Below are positions 36,818 to 45,092 of a stretch of 64,000 nt of DNA, piece after piece. The stretch is from the NCBI RefSeq assembly GCF_024706985.1, contig NZ_JAMCCX010000105.1:43981-107980 (forward strand), written 5' to 3'. The notes under the pieces were generated by a model that did not search any database, had not been told where the DNA came from, and was given only the letters and a program-made list of their open reading frames with translations. Both the position numbers and the translations under genes were made by a program. The DNA is from Alicyclobacillus sp. SP_1. GTDB taxonomy: Bacteria > Bacillota > Bacilli > Alicyclobacillales > Alicyclobacillaceae. The stretch's first letter is position 1, and each line of letters starts with the position of its first letter.

Positions 36818-38281
36818 TTGCGGCTACAGAAGGTTTTGCAATCGGCTCTCAGCGTGCCGACGGCGATTCTCGTCGTGTGGCTGTGCATCTTCGCGTGGAA
36901 CGCACTCGCTCCGCTAACCGACCCAGACACTCCTTGGCATTTGGCTACTGGGGCCTATATTTTGGCGCATCACCACATTCCTCATCACGACCCGTTCTCT
37001 TGGTCCATGCGCGGCCACCCTTGGATTACGCAAGAGTGGTTTTTCGAGGTGGTTCTAGCGTGGCTTGCGGCAAAACTTGGCTTCTTAGGGGTTTGGTGCT
37101 TAATCGTCGTTGTGGAACTCGTCACGTCTCTGCTGGTCTTTCAGTTAGCCATGTGGGCCTCCAAGCGCAATACAGTGGTCGCGGCCCTCGTGACGGTACT
37201 CGCTTCCTTGGTTCCGTGGTCGTTCTGGGTGCTGCGACCACAAATCTTCTCCTATGCACTGTTCGCGGCATTTCTGCTCATTCTGGAGATGGTCCGGCGC
37301 GACCGTTGGAAAGCACTGTTCTTCGTCCCTCCTTTGATGCTGCTCTGGGCCAATTCGCACGCATCTGTCTCTCTCGGCCCACTCATGCTCTTCTTTGAAC
37401 TCATCCTCTCCTTTGCGCCTCCCATTGGCAAATTTCAGCCCTTGCGTTTCTCCACAGCGAACCGCTGGCGAATTCTCATCACGGGGCTCGTTGGCGCAGG
37501 CATCGGATTCATCAATCCGAATACTTGGCACGAATATGCATATGCGCTCCTCGGCGAGAATCATCTCATGGTGCAGAGTATCGTCGAGTGGCATTCACCC
37601 AATTTCCATTGGCATATGTACAAATACGGCGTATTGCCGTTTGTTCTCGTGTTATTTTTTCTCGTTGTCGGGAGAAAGCGCTCGGTTTCGTTGAAATATT
37701 TTATCTACGTCTGTGTCACGTTTGCTCTGACCCTCATTTATCAGCGGTTTTTACCCTATATGACCATTGCCGCTGCGCCGCTCCTAGCTGAGGCGATGAC
37801 CGGATTTGGCCGCTATTTTATCCGATCCCGCTGGTACACCCGCACTCTTTCTGGACTGGCGTCTGTGGTTGCTCTCGTGTTTCTGGCGCAGGCGATGCCA
37901 GCCAGTCGCGGCCCGGTTTCCGAGCACTTTTCAACGGGAGCTTTTCCTGCAGGAGCGGTTCAGTACTTACACCGTCATCACGTCACCACCAGTCTTCTCA
38001 ATGCGTATGATTGGGGCGGCTATCTTATCTATAACCACATTCCAACGTTTGTCGATGGCAGAACGGACATCTTCTTAGAAAATGACACATTTGCAAATTA
38101 CATGCAGTTGCAAAATCTTGGCTCTGAGGCTCCTGCACTTCTGGACGACTACGACTTTCGATATATCCTCATGCCCCCTAGCTATCCTCTCTCTGTATTC
38201 CTCCTTCATGACCCTCATTATCGTGTCGTCTACCAGGGCAATATATCCGACATTTTCGAGAGAATTTCCCCTTCGGTTTGA
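36818..38281 (+). CDS. GT-C-like multi-pass membrane protein
   Basis: About 487 residues and 10-12 hydrophobic segments. After the first helix comes DPDTPWHLATGAYILAH, then HPWITQEWFFEV, a pattern typical of GT-C fold glycosyltransferases of the ArnT/PMT-like group, where the first extracytoplasmic loop carries the acidic catalytic residue. The C-terminal 100 residues are soluble (SLLNAYDWGGYLIYNHIPTF, VDGRTDIF), another trait of this group. TTG at 36818 is chosen for its GGAGG 11 nt upstream; a GTG at 36770 has none. Polyprenyl-phosphate sugar as donor is an inference. Confidence 0.65.
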   Translation: MRLQKVLQSALSVPTAILVVWLCIFAWNALAPLTDPDTPWHLATGAYILAHHHIPHHDPFSWSMRGHPWITQEWFFEVVLAWLAAKLGFLGVWCLIVVVELVTSLLVFQLAMWASKRNTVVAALVTVLASLVPWSFWVLRPQIFSYALFAAFLLILEMVRRDRWKALFFVPPLMLLWANSHASVSLGPLMLFFELILSFAPPIGKFQPLRFSTANRWRILITGLVGAGIGFINPNTWHEYAYALLGENHLMVQSIVEWHSPNFHWHMYKYGVLPFVLVLFFLVVGRKRSVSLKYFIYVCVTFALTLIYQRFLPYMTIAAAPLLAEAMTGFGRYFIRSRWYTRTLSGLASVVALVFLAQAMPASRGPVSEHFSTGAFPAGAVQYLHRHHVTTSLLNAYDWGGYLIYNHIPTFVDGRTDIFLENDTFANYMQLQNLGSEAPALLDDYDFRYILMPPSYPLSVFLLHDPHYRVVYQGNISDIFERISPSV

Positions 38282-38519
38282 CGGAACTGGCCGTTGTGTC
38301 AAGTCCTATCCGACAAGTTATTTGTTCTAATCTTGGTTCCAAGGATGGATTTGGCTTAATCCTCGTGGGTTTTCTCCTGCTTTAATGGGCGGCGCTCGAT
38401 GGTCTCGAATAAGCACAAATGCCCATGACTGCATAGGATGCTCTAATCCATTCTGGGCAGAGTGCCAGACACAGCGGGTCATTCTGTCCGCAGGGAAGCA
38501 CTTAAAGGGGGAGAATTCT

Positions 38520-39815
38520 GTGCGTATCCATACAGTGGTTCGCGGCGATACCCTTCGTCAGATTGCTGCCAACTACGGTACCACCGTTCGCGAGTTGTTG
38601 CGCCTAAACGAGTTGGAAAGTGAAAACATCTTAGTTCCAGGGCTGCATCTCATTGTTCCCGGGGGCGACGTCACAGTACAGGAGTACACTGTTCAAACTG
38701 GGGACACGTTGGCCTCGATTTCCAAAAAACTTGGGGTGACGGAGCTGGAATTGTCCAATTGGACTGGCGTCAAGAGTCAAGCACAAGCGACCGCGCTGTG
38801 GAAACCTGGTCAAAAGTTGTACCTGCCCAAAAAGCTCACGGTGAAGAAGACCATTGAAGTCAATGGGTACATCACCCCGTCTGGGACTCCAGATGACGCG
38901 GAAATTCTTCAAATGACACCGGACCTCACGTACGTGTCGATGTTCTCGTATCAAGCCAGGCTGGACGGAAGATTGGTAAAACTGAAAGACACCATCGCTC
39001 GGCAGGCGGCAAAGCGAGAAAAGATGGCGCCGCTCATGACGGTCACGAATTTTGACGGCAACAACTTTAGTACCAGTCTCGCTCATACCATTCTGGCCAA
39101 TGCATCGCTTCGACAGAAACTGTTGGACAACGTGCTCGCCGAACTGAGTGCCGGACAGTTTCGCGGTGTGAACGTCGACTTTGAGCACATGCGGCCAAGC
39201 GACCGACCTCTCTACAATCAGTTCATCGAGCAAGTAGGTAAAGCCGTTCGTCCGCGCGGGTATTCTCTCTCCATCGCTATGGGGCCAAAGACGTCGGACG
39301 AGCCGAATGCACCGTGGATGGGAGCGTTCGACTACAAGACGCTCGGGTCGTTAGTGGATTTTTTGATGTTGATGACCTACGAGTGGGGATGGGTCGGCGG
39401 TCCTCCAATGGCTGTGGCTCCTCTTCAACAGGTTCGATCCGTTCTCGATTATGCGACTTCGGTGATTGTTCCGGATAAGATTCTCATGGGCATGTCTCTG
39501 TACGGCTACGACTGGCCCATTCCTTGGCACAAGGGATTGCGGGCGGCGAGTCTCTCCAACAACAGTGCCCAAAACCTTGCTGTCAGTCAGCAAGTGCCGA
39601 TTCAATTTAACGAGTCGGCTGCGTCTCCGACCTATCGTTATGACGCAGGTCCACAAGAGCACGAAGTCTGGTTTGACGACGCCCTGAGTGCCGCCATTAA
39701 ATTCTCTTTGGTCTATGAATACGGCTTGCGCGGCATCTCTTGGTGGGTTCTCGGGAATTCATTTCCGCAAGCTTTCTATCTTCAGAAAGATACCTTCGAA
39801 ATCAAGCGCATCTAG
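38520..39815 (+). CDS. SleL/YaaH-type spore cortex-lytic N-acetylglucosaminidase
   Basis: A 431-residue protein with two N-terminal LysM domains (about 1-47, VVRGDTLRQIAANYGTTV; about 53-102, VQTGDTLASISKKLGVT) and a GH18 domain (about 115-430). The GH18 catalytic motif is NVDFEH, where Glu is the proton donor; LMTYEWGW carries the substrate Tyr. Homologues (SleL, YaaH, YdhD) degrade cortex fragments during spore germination. No signal peptide, as in SleL. GTG at 38520 follows AAAGGGGGAG. Consistent with the germination genes at the other end of the window. Confidence 0.88.
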   Translation: MRIHTVVRGDTLRQIAANYGTTVRELLRLNELESENILVPGLHLIVPGGDVTVQEYTVQTGDTLASISKKLGVTELELSNWTGVKSQAQATALWKPGQKLYLPKKLTVKKTIEVNGYITPSGTPDDAEILQMTPDLTYVSMFSYQARLDGRLVKLKDTIARQAAKREKMAPLMTVTNFDGNNFSTSLAHTILANASLRQKLLDNVLAELSAGQFRGVNVDFEHMRPSDRPLYNQFIEQVGKAVRPRGYSLSIAMGPKTSDEPNAPWMGAFDYKTLGSLVDFLMLMTYEWGWVGGPPMAVAPLQQVRSVLDYATSVIVPDKILMGMSLYGYDWPIPWHKGLRAASLSNNSAQNLAVSQQVPIQFNESAASPTYRYDAGPQEHEVWFDDALSAAIKFSLVYEYGLRGISWWVLGNSFPQAFYLQKDTFEIKRI

Positions 39816-39830
39816 CCTATTTTAGAGCGT

Positions 39831-39857
39831 GATGGCCGCCATCCAAAGGTGGCCATC
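39831..39857 (+). other. Stem-loop after the SleL-like gene
   Basis: GATGGCCGCC (39831-39840) pairs with GGTGGCCATC (39848-39857), ten pairs with one G.U, 7-nt loop. It lies 15 bp beyond the stop. No U-tract follows. Confidence 0.55.
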
Positions 39858-39904
39858 GCGTCTCGTTGAGTAGAAGTCGGCAAGTAGCGCGGGATGACGA
39901 GTGG

Positions 39905-39976
39905 ATTGACCAAAATACCGACAAGCAAATTGAGCAAAATGTGGGCAAGCCAATTGACCAAAATGTGGACGAGCTA
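39905..39976 (+). repeat. Three tandem 24-bp imperfect repeats
   Basis: Units at 39905-39928, 39929-39952 and 39953-39976, each beginning ATTGA(C/G)CAAAAT and ending with a (A/G)AGC-like tract. The period is eight codons; in one frame it reads IDQNTDKQ, IEQNVGKP, IDQNVDEL and then a stop. That frame has no ribosome binding site or normal start, so it could be the remnant of a coding repeat or a non-coding direct repeat between the SleL-like gene and the lipoprotein gene. Confidence 0.75.
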
Positions 39977-40143
39977 TGACCTATATGGGTAGGGTTTTGT
40001 GAGCATGCCCTGAAAACGTTCTACAAAAGTCCTCATCTTCGGTGGTGACGGTGGCACTGTCTTGTTTCATCGGGCAAAATAGAGAGAAGGAAACAACAAG
40101 GATGTCACCTTTCACTGGAAGCTCAATGGTATGGGGGGAAATT

Positions 40144-41034
40144 ATGAAAAAGAAACTTTGGAGTGGTTTGCGAATTGGCGTTTCGGCGGCGGCTATTCTC
40201 GCCGCCGTGACAGGGTGTGGCACGGTGGCTGCCAGCACGGGGGTAGCTTCGGCTGCCACGCGCGGAGATGTAGCCACGGTTACGGTCAATAAAACGGCGC
40301 AGGTGTTGGCGGGAACTCTGCACGCTGGGTCGAAACGAGACGAGGCCGTATTTGTTTTGACCGCACGGACGAAGAAAGGGAGTCCGGCAGCGAACCAGCC
40401 AGTGACGTTTTACATCGGACCGATGGCGCCACTGAGTGGCGTAGGACCGGCGCATTGGTATGCATCCGGTACTTCGGCAGCGAAAAAGTACGTTGCCAGC
40501 TATACCGACACTACCAATAAAAAAGGGGAAGCAACATTAGTACTCTTGGGTCAGCCGACGAACTCCATGGAGATGGTAGGAGTCCGCATCGGTAATCTCA
40601 GCAGCTACAATGTCAAGACAAAGAAAGTTGGCGGCGTGCTCGATGCGTGGTGGACGTCTCCAAGCGCGACGCGTACTGCGCCGGTTGGCGATTACGTCAC
40701 GACCACGCCGTTTCTGACGAGTTCGAAGAAAGGGTCGCAGGTTGGATTTGCTATCGGGGTCTACAGCAGTCAAGGACCGATTCAAGGCGCCCATGTGACC
40801 ATTGGAGGAGCAGGGATGGGCAGTGGCACTGGCGGATCGACCATGATGGGCTCGTCAAACTCGACGGCGATGCCTATCACACAGCTGACAACGAGCAGCA
40901 GTGGCATGGTGACAGATACTATCATGGAACCGAACCAGCGCTCGGTGCAACCAGCGCGCATTGTCGTAACCGCCCCCAAACGCGACGAGCGAATCGCGGG
41001 TGGCATGAGCGTGGAGTGGCTGGCCAGCAATTGA
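40144..41034 (+). CDS. Secreted lipoprotein of unknown function
   Basis: A 296-residue protein. Signal peptide MKKKLWSGLRIGVSAAAILA followed by the lipobox AVTGC (Cys at 25) and an Ala/Ser/Thr-rich tether. The rest is predicted beta-rich; it contains two possible Ig-like/Big_1 segments (about 50-155, with PAANQPVTFYIG and NKKGEATLVLLG; and 190-290) and a Gly/Ser/Met-rich stretch GGAGMGSGTGGSTMMGSSNS. Ca2+ or polymer binding cannot be inferred. ATG at 40144 follows GGGGGG. I do not recognise the family. Confidence 0.75.
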   Translation: MKKKLWSGLRIGVSAAAILAAVTGCGTVAASTGVASAATRGDVATVTVNKTAQVLAGTLHAGSKRDEAVFVLTARTKKGSPAANQPVTFYIGPMAPLSGVGPAHWYASGTSAAKKYVASYTDTTNKKGEATLVLLGQPTNSMEMVGVRIGNLSSYNVKTKKVGGVLDAWWTSPSATRTAPVGDYVTTTPFLTSSKKGSQVGFAIGVYSSQGPIQGAHVTIGGAGMGSGTGGSTMMGSSNSTAMPITQLTTSSSGMVTDTIMEPNQRSVQPARIVVTAPKRDERIAGGMSVEWLASN

Positions 41035-41182
41035 TGGTGATTCTGCGACAGAGAAGGCCAACGGCCCCATGATGTGTTGTTAGGGTCAACGATGAGGGGC
41101 ATTTCTAGGTCTCTCGATGGAATTTGAATATAGGCACAATCTGCCTTCAACTATCAATCCAGGGGAATTACGAGTTTTTGCG

Positions 41183-41947
41183 TCACGTCGAAAAGTGTGC
41201 AGAGAGTGCCCGGGCGGCTTCCCGTACGGTGTTTACCGTTCGCGCCAGGGACTCTCTGTCCCACGATATGGATGGTCCATTGACGCCGATGGCGGCAAGC
41301 ATCTGTTGCCGCTTCCCGAACACGGGGGCGGCAATACCAGTGACGCCAAGAATGGCTTCTTCATGGTCAACATAGACTTGCTCAAGGCGAATTTTGTCCA
41401 ATCGACTGTTCACGGTCTCTGGTTCTGTCACCGTTCGCTCTGTAAATTTTGGAAACCCTCTCGAAATTACGGACTCTAGGTCGGCAGGCGAAAGGTAAGC
41501 CATCGTGACATACCCAAAGGCGCCAAAACATAACGGTCGTCGCGGTCCTTCAAAGACGGACACTTTAAGTCCTTCCGGGCGTTCCCGTCGATATACGTAA
41601 ACGAGTGTTTCTTCCTCTCGCACGGATAGCAGGACGGTCTGTCCTGTCTCTTCATACAGTCGCAACAAATGGGGCTGCGCTTCTTCACGGACATTGAGCG
41701 TAGCCTCGACAATGTTGTTCAATTCCATCACAGCAAATCCGAGCTGGTATTTCCGACTATCTTTGTCAAAACGAATCCAGTGCTTGAGTTCCAGCGTGTA
41801 AAGAATTCTGTACGCCGTCGCTTTAGGAAGTTTCGTGAGGGTGACAATTTCGTCGATGGTCAATTGTGGAGCATGTATGGAAAAGGCTTGTAGTACATCG
41901 ATGGTTCGTTCGAGTACGCGAATCGGCTCAATATGCACATTGCGCAA
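41183..41947 (-). CDS. IclR-family transcriptional regulator
   Basis: About 254 residues. N-terminal winged helix (about 5-65: RTIDVLQAFSIHAPQLTIDEIV, then PKATAYRILYTL) and C-terminal IclR effector domain (about 80-250) with the usual GVTGIAAPVFG ligand loop. Divergent from the 4-hydroxyphenylacetate operon, so it very likely controls it; a repeated sequence flanks that promoter. TTG at 41947 is preferred because GGAGG lies 8 nt before it; a longer ATG start at 41962 would put that sequence inside the gene. Homologous cluster regulators sense the aromatic substrate. Confidence 0.88.
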   Translation of the reverse strand: MRNVHIEPIRVLERTIDVLQAFSIHAPQLTIDEIVTLTKLPKATAYRILYTLELKHWIRFDKDSRKYQLGFAVMELNNIVEATLNVREEAQPHLLRLYEETGQTVLLSVREEETLVYVYRRERPEGLKVSVFEGPRRPLCFGAFGYVTMAYLSPADLESVISRGFPKFTERTVTEPETVNSRLDKIRLEQVYVDHEEAILGVTGIAAPVFGKRQQMLAAIGVNGPSISWDRESLARTVNTVREAARALSAHFST

Positions 41948-41990
41948 TGAGAGCGCCTCCATTCTCGCTGATACTTATCGCCAGAACCCA

Positions 41991-42088
41991 ATGCAATTCA
42001 CTGGATGCTCGTCGCAAAGGTCGTTGACAGACGAGACTTGATTCGATACGATTTTATAAGAATAGAATGAATTATGCAATTCACCAGG
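41991..42088 (+). promoter_or_regulatory. Promoter and IclR-type operator of the hpa operon
   Basis: TTGACA (42024-42029), 17 bp, TACGAT (42047-42052). A perfect inverted repeat TGAATT-ATGC-AATTCA (42068-42083) lies just downstream of the expected start site. The 10-bp core ATGCAATTCA of its right half recurs at 41991-42000 upstream of the -35 (extended ATGCAATTCACTGG and ATGCAATTCACCAGG). Direct repeats on both sides of a promoter fit an IclR-family repressor acting by binding two sites. Confidence 0.6.
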
Positions 42089-42180
42089 CGAATTTGCGAT
42101 GTCCTTTTGCTGGACGACGGGTTTCTTCATTTGAAAGCGGCACATCGCGGCCGCAGTCCTTGTAGTGGAGAGGAGGGAGC

Positions 42181-42675
42181 ATGGTGGTACAGACGGTTGA
42201 CAAAACAGAATTTCGGAAAGTGTTGGGTCAGTTTGCCACGGGAGTGACAGTTGTCACGATGGAAGCGGACGACGGGATTCATGGAATGACAGCCAATTCT
42301 TTTACTTCAGTGTCGCTCGAGCCCCCGCTGGTACTGGTCTGTATTGCAAAAGGGTCGCGCATGGCGAAGCATATTCAGTCCAGTCACAGTTTTTGTATCA
42401 CGATTCTCGCTGCACAACAGGAGAGTTTGTCGCGCTATTTTGCGGGTGGGCGTGGCTTGGATGTCAAGCCAGACTTTGAATTCGTTCCTTTTTCAGGGAC
42501 ACATCGGGTAGCTGGAGGGTTGGGAGCACTAGCCTGTGAACGAGCTGATGTCTTTTCCGCCGGTGACCACGACATTGTTCTCGGCCGTGTCATCAGTCTT
42601 TACCGAGCCGAGGAGGCCATTGAGCCACTTTTATTTTTCGCCGGCGCTTACGCGGAGCGTCGTCGCAACGAATAG
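42181..42675 (+). CDS. hpaC: Flavin reductase component of 4-hydroxyphenylacetate 3-monooxygenase
   Basis: A 164-residue flavin reductase-like protein (FMN-binding split barrel). Signature KVLGQFATGVTVVTMEADDG and GMTANSFTSVSLEPPLVLVC mark the flavin-binding fold; GDHDIVLGRV closes the barrel. It supplies reduced flavin to HpaB, which lies four genes downstream. ATG at 42181 follows GAGGAGGGAGC. First gene of the operon, divergent from the IclR regulator. Confidence 0.9.
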   Translation: MVVQTVDKTEFRKVLGQFATGVTVVTMEADDGIHGMTANSFTSVSLEPPLVLVCIAKGSRMAKHIQSSHSFCITILAAQQESLSRYFAGGRGLDVKPDFEFVPFSGTHRVAGGLGALACERADVFSAGDHDIVLGRVISLYRAEEAIEPLLFFAGAYAERRRNE

Positions 42676-42731
42676 TACCTCTGGAAAATATGTTGACGAA
42701 AGACGAATCATGGGGAGAGTGGAGAAACCGG

Positions 42732-43478
42732 ATGAAACACGCACGCTATATGCAAAATGGTCGGGTACATTACGGCACGGTCAGCGAAGAAGGAGTACTT
42801 CTTGATGAGAAGGGCGCCGCCGTATCGGAACAGGTGGTCACTTGGTTGACCCCCATCGAGCCTCGGAATGTCGTCGGGTTAGCGCTCAATTATGCAGACC
42901 ACGCGGACGAACTTAAGCTAGACATTCCGAAAGAACCAGTTCTCTTCTTGAAGGCGCCGAATACGTTCATTGGCCATCGACAAGCAGTGGTTGCACCTAC
43001 TGGCATTGAATACATGCACTATGAGGTCGAATTGGCAGTTATCATCGGTCGAGCTGGAAGAAATATTGACCGACGCAATGCTATGGAGTATGTAAGCGGA
43101 TACACCATCGCCAATGATGTGACCATTCGTGACTTTGTGGGCAATATGTACCGTCCTCCGATTCGAGCCAAAGGGTTTGACACGTTTGGACCCATGGGTC
43201 CGTGGTGGGTAGACCGCGATGACATACCGAATGTTTCCAACGTTGGACTTCGCACCTATGTCAATGGTGAATTGCGGCAAGAAGGAAATACGCGGGACCT
43301 CATTTTTGACATTCCGTATCTCATTGAGTTCATAAGTTCGTTTATGACTTTGCAGCCGAATGACATGATTTGGACCGGAACGCCGAAAGGTGTGTCGCAC
43401 GTATATCCTGGCGATATCATGCGCCTTACGATTGACCACATTGGCTCACTGGAAAATCCCATTGTAACGGAGTCGTGA
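42732..43478 (+). CDS. hpaG: Fumarylacetoacetate hydrolase family protein, HpaG-like
   Basis: A 248-residue single-domain FAH-fold enzyme. The metal site residues are readable in MHYEVELAVIIG (E-x-E) and Asp in GYTIANDVTIRDF; KGFDTFGPMGPWW and TGTPKGVSHVYPGD complete the family pattern. In HPA degradation HpaG decarboxylates and isomerises 5-oxo-pent-3-ene-1,2,5-tricarboxylate; the enterobacterial form is a fused two-domain protein, whereas this has one. It might instead act as the hydratase (HpaH). ATG at 42732 follows GTGGAG; the frame opens 14 codons earlier without a clear site. Confidence 0.85.
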   Translation: MKHARYMQNGRVHYGTVSEEGVLLDEKGAAVSEQVVTWLTPIEPRNVVGLALNYADHADELKLDIPKEPVLFLKAPNTFIGHRQAVVAPTGIEYMHYEVELAVIIGRAGRNIDRRNAMEYVSGYTIANDVTIRDFVGNMYRPPIRAKGFDTFGPMGPWWVDRDDIPNVSNVGLRTYVNGELRQEGNTRDLIFDIPYLIEFISSFMTLQPNDMIWTGTPKGVSHVYPGDIMRLTIDHIGSLENPIVTES

Positions 43479-43565
43479 TGGAGATGGTCGGGCGGGTGAC
43501 GGTCTCCCACCCGCTCTGCAGAGAGCATGCGAGAGACTGAGGATTCGAGGGGGAGGACCAGAGTG

Positions 43566-45092
43566 ATGACGGAAATAGGACGACCGATGCCAATTCAACC
43601 GGCTCAACACTTTATCGATGGAGAGTACACTGAGGGCGCGCTGGGTAAGCGCTTTGAAACCATCAACCCGACGACTGGGGAAGTCATCACCACCGTTGCG
43701 GAAGGATTCGCGGAGGATATTGAGCGAGCGGTAGAAGCGGCCTATCGCGCTTTCCATGAGGGACCGTGGCAGACCATGACCACGAAAGAACGGGCTGCCG
43801 TGATGAACCGCATTGCCGATGGATTGGTGGCGCACGGCGACGAATTGGCGTACCTGGAAACGATTGATACCGGGTTGCCCATCTCGCAAGCACGCGGGCA
43901 GGCCGCACGCGCAGCCGAGAATTTTCGTTTCTTTGCACGCAAAGCGGAAGAGATGACGGGGGAGACATATCCTGTTGACGGCGCTTTTCTCAATTACACA
44001 CTGCGCCGCCCGGTCGGGGTGGCCGGACTCATCACTCCTTGGAACACTCCGCTGATGCTCGCTACCTGGAAAATTGCGCCGTGTCTAGCGACAGGCAATA
44101 CGGCAGTCCTCAAGCCAGCAGAGTGGTCGCCATTGACTGCGACCAAGTTGGCACAAATTCTTCACGAAGCGGGGGTGCCCAAAGGCGTATTCAACGTGGT
44201 TCATGGTTTCGGCGAGACTGCTGGCGCAGCACTCGTTCGCCATCCACTGGTCAATCTCATCTCGTTTACGGGCGAGACGACGACCGGCGAGGAAATTATG
44301 CGAAACGGCGCATCGACCTTAAAGCGGTTTTCGATGGAGCTCGGCGGAAAATCGCCGATTCTCGTATTTGCTGACGCAGACTTAGACCGGGCTCTGGATG
44401 CCGCCGTATTCGGACTGTTTTCTCTAAACGGAGAGCGCTGTACCGCTTCTTCGCGGCTGTTTGTCGAACGTTCTATTCAGGCCGAGTTTGAAGAACGCCT
44501 TGCTGCTCGTGTGGCCAACATTCGAGTGGGCAATCCGCTCGACCCAGAGACTGAAGTAGGGCCTCTGATTCATCGCCAACATTTTGAGCGCGTTCAAGAC
44601 TATATTCGGCTTGGCACAGAAGAAGGTGCCACTTGCGCTGTGGGGGGTCCGTCACCAGCGAACCAAGTCGGAAATATCGTCCGCCCAACCCTCTTTACGA
44701 AGGTAGACAATCAAATGCGCATCGCCCAAGAGGAGATTTTTGGACCCGTGCTTGTGACCATTCCCTTTGATACGGAAGAGGAGGCCATTCGCCTCGCCAA
44801 CGACATCCGGTACGGACTGGCAGCATACGTTTGGACCAATGACTTGACGCGCGCCCATCGCGTGTCCGCGCAGATTCAATCCGGGATGGTGTGGATTAAT
44901 TCCCAGAACGTCAGAGATTTGCGGACGCCGTTTGGCGGATCGAAATACAGCGGCATTGGACGAGAAGGGGGCCACTACAGTTTCGAGTTCTACACAGAAC
45001 TGAAAACCATTCACGTCGCTCTCGGCCATCATCCAATCCCCAAATTTGGCATGAATCCACCGACAGAGGGAGGCAATAACCATGGGCGCTAG
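43566..45092 (+). CDS. hpaE: 5-carboxymethyl-2-hydroxymuconate semialdehyde dehydrogenase
   Basis: A 508-residue NAD-dependent aldehyde dehydrogenase. Cofactor motif SFTGETTTGEEI, catalytic Glu in ELGGKSPILVF and catalytic Cys in GERCTASSRL. Position between hpaG and hpaB and the IGREGGHYSFEFYTE end point to HpaE, oxidising the ring-cleavage product of homoprotocatechuate. ATG at 43566 follows GGGGGAGG by 9 nt. Its 3' end overlaps hpaB by 11 bp. Confidence 0.9.
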   Translation: MTEIGRPMPIQPAQHFIDGEYTEGALGKRFETINPTTGEVITTVAEGFAEDIERAVEAAYRAFHEGPWQTMTTKERAAVMNRIADGLVAHGDELAYLETIDTGLPISQARGQAARAAENFRFFARKAEEMTGETYPVDGAFLNYTLRRPVGVAGLITPWNTPLMLATWKIAPCLATGNTAVLKPAEWSPLTATKLAQILHEAGVPKGVFNVVHGFGETAGAALVRHPLVNLISFTGETTTGEEIMRNGASTLKRFSMELGGKSPILVFADADLDRALDAAVFGLFSLNGERCTASSRLFVERSIQAEFEERLAARVANIRVGNPLDPETEVGPLIHRQHFERVQDYIRLGTEEGATCAVGGPSPANQVGNIVRPTLFTKVDNQMRIAQEEIFGPVLVTIPFDTEEEAIRLANDIRYGLAAYVWTNDLTRAHRVSAQIQSGMVWINSQNVRDLRTPFGGSKYSGIGREGGHYSFEFYTELKTIHVALGHHPIPKFGMNPPTEGGNNHGR

